This document shows positions 6,446-14,849 of a DNA stretch of 37,131 nt, one piece after another; the first letter of the stretch is position 1; the number at the start of each line of letters is the position of its first letter. A program made the translations under genes and the position numbers. The notes below the pieces were generated by a model. The model was not told the origin of the DNA and ran no database searches. It was given only the letters and a program-made list of their open reading frames with translations. The DNA comes from an uncultured Faecalibacterium sp. (GTDB taxonomy: Bacteria > Bacillota > Clostridia > Oscillospirales > Ruminococcaceae): the NCBI GenBank assembly GCA_904394215.1, contig CAJFNF010000022.1:1-37131 (forward strand), written 5' to 3'.

Positions 6446-7225
6446 ATGCGTATTGTGATCAAGGTGGGCACTTCCACCCTCACCTATCCCACCGGCCGGC
6501 TGAACATCCGCCGCACCGAAGAGCTGGTTAAGGTCCTGAGCGACCTGAAAAACGCCGGCCACGAGATGATCCTGGTGTCCTCCGGCGCCATCGGCATGGG
6601 GGTGGGCAAGCTGTCCCTGCCCAGCCGCCCCGCCGACATGGCGGGCAAACAGGCCTGCGCCGCCGTGGGCCAGTGCGAACTGATGTACACCTACGACCGG
6701 CTGTTCTCGGAATACAACCACACGGTGGCCCAGATTCTGCTGACCGGCGTGGACGTGGAGCACGCCGACCGCCGGCAGAATTTCGAGAACACTCTTTACC
6801 GACTGCTGGAACTGGGGGCCCTGCCCATCATCAATGAAAACGATACCGTTTCCACCACCGAGATTTCCTCCATCGGCGACAACGACACCCTGGCGGCCAT
6901 TGTGGCCTGCTGCGCCCGGGCCGACCTGCTGGTGCTGCTCAGCGACATCGACGGGCTGTACACCGCCAACCCCCGGACCCATCCCGACGCCCGGCTGATC
7001 CCCCTGGTGGAGGCCATCACCCCCGAGATCCTCAGCCTGTCGGACGGGGCCGGCTCGGCCCTGGGCACCGGCGGCATGGCCACCAAGCTCCGGGCCGCCC
7101 AGATGGTCACCGCCGACGGGGTGGAGATGGTGATCGCCAACGGCTGCCACCCGGAACTGCTGTACAAAATTGCCGGGGGCCAGCCCGCAGGCACCCGCTT
7201 TGCGGCCCGGCCCCGGGCCCACTGA
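6446..7225 (+). CDS. proB: Glutamate 5-kinase, short form without PUA domain
   Basis: A 259-residue amino-acid kinase that phosphorylates glutamate to gamma-glutamyl phosphate, the first and normally feedback-controlled step of proline synthesis. Motifs: MRIVIKVGTSTL at the N-terminus, ILVSSGAIGMGVGKL near residues 45-59, PIINENDTVS near 128-137 and GTGGMATKLRAAQ near 208-220. The E. coli enzyme (367 residues) carries a C-terminal PUA domain; this one ends after the kinase domain, a natural short form seen in many bacteria. It lies between proC and proA with very short gaps. Confidence 0.95.
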   Translation: MRIVIKVGTSTLTYPTGRLNIRRTEELVKVLSDLKNAGHEMILVSSGAIGMGVGKLSLPSRPADMAGKQACAAVGQCELMYTYDRLFSEYNHTVAQILLTGVDVEHADRRQNFENTLYRLLELGALPIINENDTVSTTEISSIGDNDTLAAIVACCARADLLVLLSDIDGLYTANPRTHPDARLIPLVEAITPEILSLSDGAGSALGTGGMATKLRAAQMVTADGVEMVIANGCHPELLYKIAGGQPAGTRFAARPRAH

Positions 7226-7240
7226 AAAGGAGGCTGACCC

Positions 7241-8503
7241 ATGACCACACAGGAAATTCTCACCGCCGCCCGGCAGGCCAAGAGCGCCGTGGCCCTGGCC
7301 GGCACCCAGCAGCGGAACAGCGCCCTGCTGGGGATGGCCCAGGCCCTGGAAGATCCCGCCTGGCGGGAGGCCATCCTGGCCGCCAACGCCGCCGACCTGG
7401 AGGCTGCCCGGGGCAGCATCTCGGAGGTGATGCTGGACCGGCTGGCCCTCAACGGCCAGCGTCTGGACGGGATGGCCCAGGGCATCCGGGAAGTGGCCGC
7501 CCTGCCCGACCCGGTGGGGGCGGTGCTTCGCCGGGTGGAGCGGCCCAACGGCCTGGTGATTGAAAAGACCGCCGTCCCCATGGGGGTGGTGGCCATCATC
7601 TATGAGAGCCGCCCCAACGTCACCAGCGACGCGGCAGCCCTGGCCCTCAAGAGCGGCAACGCCTGCGTCCTCCGCTGCGGCAAGGAAGCCTGGCGGTCCA
7701 GCAAGGCCATTGTGGACGCCCTGCGCCAGGGGGTACGGTCGGCGGGCTTGCCCGAAACCGCTGTCAGCCTGGTGGAGGACACCACCCACGCCTCGGCCAA
7801 TGCCCTGATGACGGCAGTGGGGTATGTGGACCTGCTGATCCCCCGGGGCGGCGCCGGGCTGATCCGGGCCTGCGTGGAAAACGCCAAGGTCCCCTGCATC
7901 CAGACCGGCACCGGCATCTGCCACATCTATGTGGACGACACCGCCGACCAGGACAAAGCCCTGGACATCATCGAAAACGCCAAGGCCAGCCGGCCCAGCG
8001 TCTGCAACGCCGAGGAAGTGTGCCTGGTCCACAAGGACATTGCCGCTGCATTCCTGCCCAAACTGGCCCGGCGTTTGGGCCCCGACCGCACCGCCAAAGG
8101 CCTCCACCCGGTGGAGCTGCGGCTGGATGCCCGGGCCGCCCAAATCATTCCCGGCACCCCCGCCGGCCCCCGGGACTTTGACACCGAGTTCCTGGACTAC
8201 ATCCTGGCGGTGGGGGTGGTGGAGGACGTCCACCAGGCCATTGACCACATCGCCCTCCACTCCACCGGCCACAGTGAGGCTATCCTGAGCCAGACCCCCG
8301 CCCACATCGACCTGTTCACCGCAGCGGTGGACAGCGCGGCGGTGTACGTCAACTGCTCCACCCGCTTCACCGACGGCGGCGAGTTCGGCCTGGGCTGCGA
8401 GATGGGCATCTCCACCCAGAAGCTCCACGCCCGGGGGCCCATGGGGCTGGCCGAGCTGTGCAGCTACAAGTACATCATCCACGGGGACGGGCAGATCCGC
8501 TGA
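7241..8503 (+). CDS. proA: Gamma-glutamyl phosphate reductase (glutamate-5-semialdehyde dehydrogenase)
   Basis: A 420-residue aldehyde-dehydrogenase-superfamily enzyme that reduces gamma-glutamyl phosphate to glutamate semialdehyde with NADPH. Family motifs: [58 protein letters not shown] (the cysteine of VCNAEE is the expected nucleophile) and the C-terminal [25 protein letters not shown] lies before the ATG. It is the last gene of the operon and a strong terminator follows. Confidence 0.97.
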   Translation: MTTQEILTAARQAKSAVALAGTQQRNSALLGMAQALEDPAWREAILAANAADLEAARGSISEVMLDRLALNGQRLDGMAQGIREVAALPDPVGAVLRRVERPNGLVIEKTAVPMGVVAIIYESRPNVTSDAAALALKSGNACVLRCGKEAWRSSKAIVDALRQGVRSAGLPETAVSLVEDTTHASANALMTAVGYVDLLIPRGGAGLIRACVENAKVPCIQTGTGICHIYVDDTADQDKALDIIENAKASRPSVCNAEEVCLVHKDIAAAFLPKLARRLGPDRTAKGLHPVELRLDARAAQIIPGTPAGPRDFDTEFLDYILAVGVVEDVHQAIDHIALHSTGHSEAILSQTPAHIDLFTAAVDSAAVYVNCSTRFTDGGEFGLGCEMGISTQKLHARGPMGLAELCSYKYIIHGDGQIR

Positions 8504-8529
8504 CCGGCTTGCACGCAGACGTACAAAAA

Positions 8530-8560
8530 GGACCGCAGAGCGAACGCTCTGCGGTCCTCT
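8530..8560 (+). terminator. Terminator of the proline operon
   Basis: A perfect 12-bp stem (8530-8541 with 8546-8557) with a GAAC loop, preceded by an A-run and followed by a short T-containing tail. It lies between converging genes and may serve both strands. Confidence 0.8.
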
Positions 8561-8594
8561 TGCGTTATGGGTTCAGTTCAGGGTCGGGCCGTGA

Positions 8595-10646
8595 TCAGAC
8601 GTTGTCGATGCCGGCCATCTGCTTGATGGCCTTGATGGCGAAGGTCATGGTACGGCCGCAGGCCACACCTGCCATCAGGCAGGGGTAGTTGTTGGCGAAG
8701 AAGCTGCCCGACATATCGCCGGTGATGTACAGGCCGGGCATGGGCTCGTTGTTGGTGTCCAGAGCCTGGCAGTTCTCATTGATGGCGATGCCCTGCTCGG
8801 TGGTCAGCAGCGAAGCGCCCAGCCAGCAGCCGTAGAAGGGAGCCTTGCGGATGGCGCTCAGGCGGTAAGCGGGCTTGCCGAAGTCCTCGTCGTTCTGCTG
8901 GTCGTACAGCTCGTTGTACCGCTCGACGGTGGCCAGGAAGGTCTCCTTGTCGGTGCCGGTGAAGCCCAGCTTGTCGGCCAGTTCCTCCAGGGTGTCAGCC
9001 TTGAAGAAGCAGCCTGCCTCTTCGGCCTGCTCCATCTGGGGCAGCACGTAGTCGGGGCCGCCGTTGCGGGTCTGGGCCGAGCAGCCGATGGTGTGGAAGC
9101 GCTGCACGTCCTCATACCAGTTGTCGTCGTGGATCTGGGCGTAGACGCGGCCCGGCTGATGGGCAGCAGCGTAGACGATATCGTTGTAGGGGCAGCTCTC
9201 GTTGGCGAACCGCTCACCGTGGCGGTTGACCTTCAGGAAGGGCTGGGTGCCGGGGTTGTACTGCTTGATGGTGCCGGGGAAAGCCTTGCCGCCGAAGGCG
9301 CTGGAGCTTTCCACATAGCCTGCATCCTGGCCGGGGGCCACGATGCCGCGGTCGAACAGCATGGGGGCTGCTTCCTTGTCCAGGTTGGCGCCGGCCCAGA
9401 CAGCAGCACGGATGCCGTAGCCCTTGTCGGCGGGAGAGTAGGAGCAGGCGGTGGTGACACTGGTGCCCAGGGGATCCAGCTGCTCCATCATGTAGGGGTT
9501 GCCGGGGTAGCCGCCGCAGGCCAGCAGGACGCCCTTGGAGGCGTTGATCCGGATGAAGTGGCCGTCGTCGTTGCTCTGGGCGATAACGCCGGTGATGCGG
9601 CCGGTGTCGTCCTTCTCCAGCTTGGCCAGAGCGGTGTTGAAGTCGATGGAGTAGCCCAGCTTCTCGATGTAGTCCTGGAAGACCTGGTTGCGCTGCATGC
9701 CGGCAGCGGACTCGGAAGCCATGTAGTTGTGCTCCTCCACGGGGTAGAGGTAGTCGGTGTTGTGCTCGGCGTTCTCTGCGGGCCATGCAGCCTCGGAACC
9801 GGAGGTGAACTCGCAGGTATAACCGTACTCGCCTTCCAGAATGCCCGACACAAAGTCGTGCATGGCGGCAGACTCGTTGATCCAGGTGCGGACCACGCGC
9901 TGGTCGCACTTGCCGGAAGCATAGCGGGAAATCTCGCTCAGCAGCTTGGCCCGGTCGCAGGGCTCAGCGCCGGCAGCCTTGGCGGCAGAAGTGTCGATGG
10001 CGCCGTACCAGTGACGGGTGTCCTGGACCACGCTGTTCTGCTCAATGATGCGGAAGTTCAGGCCGTTCTGGGCTGCGAAGGCAGCAGCGGCCATGCCGCC
10101 GTTGCCGGCGCCCACGATCAGGATATCGGTGTCCCAGGTATCGGTGATGGAAGCCTCATCGATGGTGGGCTCGGTGCCCAGCCAGTCGTTCTCGTCGCCG
10201 GTGGGCAGGTTAACCACTTCGATGGTGGCCACGCCCTTGGCCTGGTCGATGCACTTCTGGGCAGCCTTGATGACGCCGTTGGAGGTGATGGTGGCGCCCG
10301 AGACAGGCTGGATATCAGCGCCCTGGGCCTCCATCAGTGCGTTCTTCAGGTCCTCGGCAGCAGCGCCGCCGATGGAGGGGGTCTCGCCCGAGACATCCAG
10401 CACCACGTCGGTGATGGCGTTCTCGGTGAAGGTCATGGTGACCTTCACATCGCCGTTGATGCCGGCGGCAGTGGCCTCATAGGTGCCGGGGATATAGGTG
10501 GCACCTGCTGCCACCGAACCGGCGCCCGAAGCAGCCGACACAGCCGAGCTGGCCGACTCGCAGGCAGCCAGGGCACCGGCAGTCACACCGCTCATGGCGG
10601 CGGCAGCGGCAATCTTCAGAAAGCCTTTACGGGAAATCTTTTTCAT
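8595..10646 (-). CDS. Secreted FMN/FAD flavoprotein reductase (fumarate/urocanate reductase-like)
   Basis: A 683-residue exported flavoprotein. The N-terminus has a Tat-like SRKGFLK (residues 5-11), a hydrophobic stretch and a lipobox LAAC (Cys29), so a membrane lipoprotein outside the cell. An FMN_bind domain (about 50-135) contains SGATIT (116-121), the motif to which ApbE attaches FMN at the final Thr121. From about residue 174 a FAD_binding_2 domain begins with DILIVGAGNGGMAAA and continues to the C-terminal GLYITGDMSGSFFANNYPC. This architecture is that of extracellular fumarate/urocanate-type reductases used as anaerobic electron sinks. The substrate cannot be read from sequence. It is a single gene with a long upstream region. 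Confidence 0.88.
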   Translation of the reverse strand: MKKISRKGFLKIAAAAAMSGVTAGALAACESASSAVSAASGAGSVAAGATYIPGTYEATAAGINGDVKVTMTFTENAITDVVLDVSGETPSIGGAAAEDLKNALMEAQGADIQPVSGATITSNGVIKAAQKCIDQAKGVATIEVVNLPTGDENDWLGTEPTIDEASITDTWDTDILIVGAGNGGMAAAAFAAQNGLNFRIIEQNSVVQDTRHWYGAIDTSAAKAAGAEPCDRAKLLSEISRYASGKCDQRVVRTWINESAAMHDFVSGILEGEYGYTCEFTSGSEAAWPAENAEHNTDYLYPVEEHNYMASESAAGMQRNQVFQDYIEKLGYSIDFNTALAKLEKDDTGRITGVIAQSNDDGHFIRINASKGVLLACGGYPGNPYMMEQLDPLGTSVTTACSYSPADKGYGIRAAVWAGANLDKEAAPMLFDRGIVAPGQDAGYVESSSAFGGKAFPGTIKQYNPGTQPFLKVNRHGERFANESCPYNDIVYAAAHQPGRVYAQIHDDNWYEDVQRFHTIGCSAQTRNGGPDYVLPQMEQAEEAGCFFKADTLEELADKLGFTGTDKETFLATVERYNELYDQQNDEDFGKPAYRLSAIRKAPFYGCWLGASLLTTEQGIAINENCQALDTNNEPMPGLYITGDMSGSFFANNYPCLMAGVACGRTMTFAIKAIKQMAGIDNV

Positions 10647-10690
10647 TTCTGAACCGTTCCTTTCTTCTTATCCTCTTCGTGATTGACATG

Positions 10691-10729
10691 GCCGGTCCGC
10701 CTGTCCATCCAGGTGCCGGCCCGCCTGTC
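10691..10729. repeat. Direct repeat upstream of the flavoprotein gene
   Basis: Two 15-base copies of GCCGGYCCGCCTGTC, at 10691-10705 and 10715-10729, differ at one base and are 24 bases apart. They lie about 45-85 bases before the flavoprotein start, where a regulator could bind. No clear -10 accompanies the TTGACA that overlaps the distal copy. Confidence 0.5.
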
Positions 10730-10911
10730 AAAAGAACTGCTCACCGTCCTTTTGGCACGGCTCCGCAGCCTTTTGCAGGAATTGCAGTATTAATAAGAAC
10801 ATCACATACAAACCCGCTTGTCCATCTGCCTCGGTGGAATTTTTTTCGGTTTCCAAATTTTTTGTTTTGCGTCTAAAAGCCATCGGCTTGCGTTCAAAAA
10901 CGCTTTCCCTC

Positions 10912-10939
10912 TTGCGCCGGGACGAATCTTTTTTATAAT
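10912..10939 (+). promoter_or_regulatory. Promoter of the uridine-kinase-like gene
   Basis: TTGCGC (10912-10917), a 16-base spacer and consensus TATAAT (10934-10939), 45 bases before the ATG. The -35 is weak. Confidence 0.55.
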
Positions 10940-10984
10940 AAGGTAGAGGCCCTTTTCACTTGAATTACAAAAAGGAATGTATTC

Positions 10985-11590
10985 ATGAATCACAACATCC
11001 CGGAAAACGTTTCCACCCTTCAGTCCCACGCCGGCCTGGATGAACTTTTGTGCGCAGTGCGCCGCCTGCTGGACCAGAAAGGCCATCTGGCGGTGGCCAT
11101 TGACGGCCGGTGCGGCAGCGGCAAAACCACCGCCGCCGCCCTGCTGGCGCAGCAGCTGGACTGTACCGTCCTCCACGCCGACGACTTCTTCCTCCAGCCC
11201 CAGCAGCGCACCCCCCAGCGGATGGCCCAGCCCGGGGGCAACTTTGACCGGGAGCGGTTTCGGGCCGAGGCCCTGGCCCCCCTGCTGGAACACAGGGACG
11301 CCGTCTACCAGCCCTACGACTGCCACACCGGCCGGCTGAAGCCCCCGGTCACTGCCCCCTGGAAGCCGGTGATTGTGGCGGAGGGCTCCTACAGCTGCCA
11401 CCCCGACCTGTGGCCCTGCTACGACCTCCATGTCTTTGTCACTGCCGACCTGGACACCCGCCTGGAACGGATTGCCCGGCGGCCGGGGGTCAACCTGGAA
11501 AACTTCCGCACCCGGTGGATCCCCCTGGAGGAAGCCTATTTCGCCGCCTTTGACCTGGAACACCGGTGCGAGGTGATCCTGCACACCTGA
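10985..11590 (+). CDS. Uridine-kinase-like P-loop protein
   Basis: A 201-residue P-loop kinase. Walker A GRCGSGKTT lies near residues 41-49; LHADDFFL near 63-70 resembles the substrate loop of uridine kinases; VIVAEGSYSCHPDL and a lid-like RLERIARRPG follow. It is shorter than Udk and the N-terminus differs, so the substrate (a nucleoside or another small alcohol) is uncertain. AT-rich spacing before the ATG contains AAAAAGGA as a plausible ribosome site. It is a monocistronic unit with its own promoter and terminator. Confidence 0.75.
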   Translation: MNHNIPENVSTLQSHAGLDELLCAVRRLLDQKGHLAVAIDGRCGSGKTTAAALLAQQLDCTVLHADDFFLQPQQRTPQRMAQPGGNFDRERFRAEALAPLLEHRDAVYQPYDCHTGRLKPPVTAPWKPVIVAEGSYSCHPDLWPCYDLHVFVTADLDTRLERIARRPGVNLENFRTRWIPLEEAYFAAFDLEHRCEVILHT

Positions 11591-11594
11591 CAAG

Positions 11595-11626
11595 AAGCAC
11601 TGCCTTTTCCACGGGCGGCGCTTTTT
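11595..11626 (+). terminator. Terminator of the uridine-kinase-like gene
   Basis: A 10-bp stem with one mismatch (11595-11604 with 11614-11623), a 9-base loop and a T-run (11622-11626), directly after the stop codon. Confidence 0.7.
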
Positions 11627-11689
11627 GGGTGCAAAACCGGCCCGGCTGTGCTTTGCCCAAAGGAGACCCAGTCACATTTTCCTCCCGTT

Positions 11690-11749
11690 TGTTGTCAAAA
11701 CAACATACATTTCCCCTGTGTTGTACTATACTATCCCCGTAGTCACAAC
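11690..11749 (+). promoter_or_regulatory. Promoter region with GTTGT/ACAAC inverted repeats before the ferredoxin-ldh pair
   Basis: A palindrome TGTTGT-CAAA-ACAACA (11690-11705) lies upstream of a TATACT -10 candidate (11727-11732), which is itself flanked by GTTGT (11720-11724) and ACAAC (11745-11749). Repeats built on TTGT/ACAA resemble half-sites of the redox repressor Rex, a usual controller of ldh, but the spacing differs from the TTGTTAA-N4-TTAACAA consensus. Confidence 0.4.
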
Positions 11750-11784
11750 TAACCGCCAATCCCTCATGCAAGGAGTACAAGCCC

Positions 11785-12507
11785 ATGATTCGACAGATCA
11801 TTCATATAGACCAGGAAAAGTGCAATGGCTGCGGCCTTTGTGCCACCGCCTGTCACGAAGGCGCCATCGAGATGGTGAACGGCAAGGCCCAGCTGGTGCG
11901 GGAGCACTTCTGCGACGGCCTGGGGGACTGCCTGCCCGGCTGCCCCACCGGCGCCATCACCTTTGAACAGCGGGAAGCCCCCGCCTATGATGAGGCCGCC
12001 GTCCAGCAGGCCAAGGCCGAAAAGCAGGCCCCCCAGCCCCACAGCCATCCCGCCGGGGGCTGCCCCGGCTCCCGGATGATGCAGTTCAGCGCCGCCGGGG
12101 CTCCCGCCCCCGCCCCCGCCCCCGCCGCCGGTGTAAAGCCGGTGTCCCGGCTGGGCCAGTGGCCGGTGCAGATCAAGCTGACCCCGGTCCAGGCGCCTTT
12201 CTTCCAGGGGGCCAAGCTGCTGGTGGCCGCCGACTGCGCCGCCTATGCCTACGCCTCCTTCCATGAGGACTTTATGCGGGGCAAGGTGACCCTCATCGGC
12301 TGCCCCAAGCTGGACGGGGTGGACTACGCCGAAAAGCTCACCGACATCATCCGTCTCAACGACATCCAGAGTGTTACCATCGTCCGGATGGAGGTGCCCT
12401 GCTGCGGCGGGCTCCAGTCCGCCGTCCAGCGGGCTCTCCAGGCCAGCGGCAAGTTCATCCCCTGGCAGGTGGTGACTCTTTCCCGGGACGGGCGTATTTT
12501 AGACTGA
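11785..12507 (+). CDS. 4Fe-4S ferredoxin-domain protein with C-terminal coiled Fe-S/redox domain
   Basis: A 240-residue protein. An N-terminal ferredoxin domain (residues 1-60) has CNGCGLCATAC plus a later CDGLGDCLPGCPTG, enough cysteines for two [4Fe-4S] clusters. A linker rich in Ala-Pro (about 104-116) joins a C-terminal domain containing LLVAADCAAYAYASFHEDF, GKVTLIGCPKLD and VRMEVPCCGGLQ, with further conserved cysteines. Proteins of this layout are common in anaerobic Clostridia as electron carriers of unknown partner. AAGGAGT lies before the ATG, and ldh follows after 38 bases, hinting at a link to redox balance. The specific role is not known. Confidence 0.8.
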   Translation: MIRQIIHIDQEKCNGCGLCATACHEGAIEMVNGKAQLVREHFCDGLGDCLPGCPTGAITFEQREAPAYDEAAVQQAKAEKQAPQPHSHPAGGCPGSRMMQFSAAGAPAPAPAPAAGVKPVSRLGQWPVQIKLTPVQAPFFQGAKLLVAADCAAYAYASFHEDFMRGKVTLIGCPKLDGVDYAEKLTDIIRLNDIQSVTIVRMEVPCCGGLQSAVQRALQASGKFIPWQVVTLSRDGRILD

Positions 12508-12545
12508 CTTTCTACACACAGTAATAGAAAACAAGGAGGTACCTT

Positions 12546-13496
12546 ATGAGCAACCTGAACACACGCAAACTGGCCGTCATTGGCTGCGGCTTTGTGGGGT
12601 CGGCTTCGGCCTTCGCCCTGATGCAGAGCGGCCTGTTCTCCGAGATGGTGCTGATCGACGCCAACCGGGCCCGTGCCGAGGGCGAAGCCCTTGACATCAG
12701 CCATGGCCTGCCCTTCGCCAAGCCCATGAAGATTTACGCCGGCGACTATCCCGACCTGGCCGACGCATCCCTGATCGTGGTCACCGCCGGCGCCGGCCAG
12801 AAGCCGGGGGAAACCCGGCTGGACCTGGTCAAAAAGAACGTGTCCATCTTCCGGTCCATCATCCCCTCCATCACCCAGTATAACAAAGAGGCCATCCTGC
12901 TGATTGTGGCCAACCCGGTGGACATCCTGACCTATGCCGCCGCCAAGCTCAGCGGCTTCCCCGAGAACCGGGTCTTCGGCACCGGCACGGTGCTGGACAC
13001 CGCCCGCCTGAAGTACCTGCTGGGTGAGCACCTGCAGGTGGACAGCCGGGCCGTCCACGCCTTCATCCTGGGCGAGCACGGGGACAGCGAAATCGTGGCC
13101 TGGAGCAGCGCCAACGTCTCGGGCCTGCCCCTCCACAACTTCTGCGAGATGCGGGGCTACTTTGACCACGATGCCGCCATGGAAACCCTGGCCGCCGGGG
13201 TCAAGAACAGCGCCTATGAGATCATCGACAAGAAGGGTGCCACCTACTACGGCATCGCCATGTCGGTGCGCCGGGTCTGCGAGGCCATCGTCCGGGATGA
13301 AAAGTCCATCCTGCCGGTTTCCTCGGTGCAGCATGGCAGCTACGGCATCCAGGATGTGGCCCTGAGCCTGCCTGCCGTGGTGGGCAAGGACGGCGTGGAG
13401 ACCATCGTCCCCATCGCCCTCAGCGATGAGGAAATTGCCGCCCTGCGGGCCTCCGCCCAGACCCTGAAGGACGTACTGGACGCCCAGGGCCTGTAA
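12546..13496 (+). CDS. ldh: L-lactate dehydrogenase
   Basis: A 316-residue NAD-dependent enzyme reducing pyruvate to L-lactate. The Rossmann motif VIGCGFVGSASAFAL is at 11-25. Q85 in AGQKPGETR marks lactate rather than malate specificity (malate dehydrogenases have Arg there). R91, R154 (DTARLKYLL) and catalytic H178 in GEHGDSE match the family. Length is normal. AAGGAGG lies before the ATG. It is probably co-transcribed with the ferredoxin-like gene 38 bases upstream and ends at a strong terminator. Confidence 0.96.
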   Translation: MSNLNTRKLAVIGCGFVGSASAFALMQSGLFSEMVLIDANRARAEGEALDISHGLPFAKPMKIYAGDYPDLADASLIVVTAGAGQKPGETRLDLVKKNVSIFRSIIPSITQYNKEAILLIVANPVDILTYAAAKLSGFPENRVFGTGTVLDTARLKYLLGEHLQVDSRAVHAFILGEHGDSEIVAWSSANVSGLPLHNFCEMRGYFDHDAAMETLAAGVKNSAYEIIDKKGATYYGIAMSVRRVCEAIVRDEKSILPVSSVQHGSYGIQDVALSLPAVVGKDGVETIVPIALSDEEIAALRASAQTLKDVLDAQGL

Positions 13497-13534
13497 AATT
13501 GAATCAGAAGCCGGCCTGCCCCGGCAGGCTGCCC

Positions 13535-13570
13535 AAAGACGGCGCGGGAAGTCCCTGCGCCGTCTTTTTC
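13535..13570 (+). terminator. Terminator of ldh
   Basis: A perfect 11-bp stem (13535-13545 with 13557-13567) ending in a T-run. A second GC hairpin built on AGCC...GGCT lies just before it (about 13508-13530). Confidence 0.85.
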
Positions 13571-13673
13571 TGCTGAAATCCAGTCCTTTTTTGCGGCACT
13601 GGAATATCATGTCAGAACCGCTCCCGGCGAAGCATGCAAAGCGACGAAAAACCGCCTGGCAAGTCAATTTCTG

Positions 13674-13702
13674 TTGACTTTTTCCTACCTGCATGGTATT
13701 TT
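13674..13702 (+). promoter_or_regulatory. Promoter of the bglG-PTS unit
   Basis: TTGACT (13674-13679), a 17-base spacer and TATTTT (13697-13702). An inverted repeat AAGTCAA/TTGACTT (13661-13667 and 13674-13680) overlaps the -35. A second palindrome GTCTGTA-CAA-TACAGAC (13720-13736) lies in the early transcript. Confidence 0.65.
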
Positions 13703-13744
13703 AGAAGTGGTTATGAAAGGTCTGTACAATACAGACTTCTGGTT

Positions 13745-13829
13745 GGATTGTTACCGGTGATGCGGGCTAGACCAACTCCGTGGATGTCTTTTATGGTAAG
13801 AGAGGCATTTGAGGGGGTTGGTCTTTTCT
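13745..13829 (+). promoter_or_regulatory. RAT antiterminator element with overlapping terminator
   Basis: The leader holds GGATTGTTACCGGTGATGCG and continues GGCTAGACC (13745-13773), which closely matches the RNA sequence bound by LicT/BglG antiterminators. Its 3' part overlaps an 11-bp terminator stem (13769-13779 with 13814-13824) followed by TTTTCTTTT. Binding of the active antiterminator to the RAT would block the terminator, so the bglG and PTS genes are read only when the sugar is present. Confidence 0.88.
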
Positions 13830-13871
13830 TTTGCCGGCAGATGGACAGCACCGCAGCAGGGAGGCGGCAGG

Positions 13872-14741
13872 ATGCGGATCAAAAAAGTCATCAACAACAA
13901 CATTCTGTGCGTCATCGACGAGAAAGGCCACGAGAGCATTGTCACCGGCCGGGGCCTGGGCTTTGGCCGGAAGGTGGGCCAGTTTGTAGACCCCGCCGGG
14001 GTGGAAAAGGTCTACCGGATGGAGGACAAGACCGGCCAGCGCCGTCTGCGGGAACTGGTGGAGCAGATCCCCCTGGAGCACCTTCACCTCACCGAGGAGC
14101 TGATCGGCCTGATCCGCTCCGAGATCCGCCAGCCTCTCAACGAATCCCTGCTCATCACCCTGGCCGACCACATCAGCTTTGCCATCCAGCGCAAGGCCAA
14201 GGGGATCGAGTTCCGCAATCCCCTGGCCGGCAGCATCCTCTGCTACTACCCCACCGAGTACCATCTGGGCCAGAAGTGCCTGGACAGGATCCGCACCCAG
14301 TGCGGGGTGGAGCTGAACGCCGACGAAGCCTCCTTCATCGCCCTCCACATCGTCAACGCCGAGCTGAACACCGATATGAGCGAGATGTACAACATCACCC
14401 GCCTCATCGACGGTGTGGTGGAGGTGGTGGAGTACTTCTACCGGGACCAGGGTTCCTTTGACCGGGAATCCCTGGACTTCAGCCGGTTTGTGATCCACCT
14501 GCGATACTTTGCCCAGCGGCTGTTCCAGGACAAGATGATGCCCGACACCGAAGACGAAGAGGACATCGCTTTCCGGCAGATGATCGCCCGAAGCTGCGCC
14601 CGCCACTACAAATGTGCCCAGTGCATTGCCGCCTACGTCCACAACACCTGGCACAGGGAACTGTCCCAGGAGGAGCTGATCTACCTGACCATCCATCTGA
14701 AGCGGGTGGCCGGCGGCCTGCGCCCCGCTGTATCCACGTAA
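13872..14741 (+). CDS. BglG/LicT-family transcriptional antiterminator
   Basis: A 289-residue RNA-binding antiterminator. The CAT domain (1-55) reads MRIKKVINNNILCVID and later VTGRGLGFGRKVGQFV, typical of LicT/SacY. Two PRD domains follow (about 65-165 and 170-280) with the histidines phosphorylated by the PTS: H100 (LADHISF), H159 (FIALHIV), H209 (FVIHLRYF) and H275 (YLTIHLKRV). The start is chosen at MRIKKV because AGGCGGCAGG lies before it and the CAT domain must begin there. It controls its own leader (RAT at 13745-13773) and, by position, the PTS permease 108 bases downstream, which would phosphorylate it when no sugar is being carried. Confidence 0.93.
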   Translation: MRIKKVINNNILCVIDEKGHESIVTGRGLGFGRKVGQFVDPAGVEKVYRMEDKTGQRRLRELVEQIPLEHLHLTEELIGLIRSEIRQPLNESLLITLADHISFAIQRKAKGIEFRNPLAGSILCYYPTEYHLGQKCLDRIRTQCGVELNADEASFIALHIVNAELNTDMSEMYNITRLIDGVVEVVEYFYRDQGSFDRESLDFSRFVIHLRYFAQRLFQDKMMPDTEDEEDIAFRQMIARSCARHYKCAQCIAAYVHNTWHRELSQEELIYLTIHLKRVAGGLRPAVST

Positions 14742-14849
14742 GTCCTGCGCCCCGGCGCAGACCGATATGCTCCGCCGCCCCCACGGCCCTGAGAGGCGGC
14801 AGAGATTTCTCCCCGTTCACACCATCAACCGACAGGAGGTAATCATCTC

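Noticed and set aside
6422..8482. A 686-codon open frame on the reverse strand opposite proB-proA
   Set aside because: Low-complexity Gly/His/Val composition, no motif and no ribosome site; the forward frames are unmistakable ProB and ProA.
9093..10652. A long forward frame opposite the flavoprotein gene
   Set aside because: Repetitive Gly/Val/Leu antisense translation; the reverse frame has signal peptide, FMN and FAD motifs.
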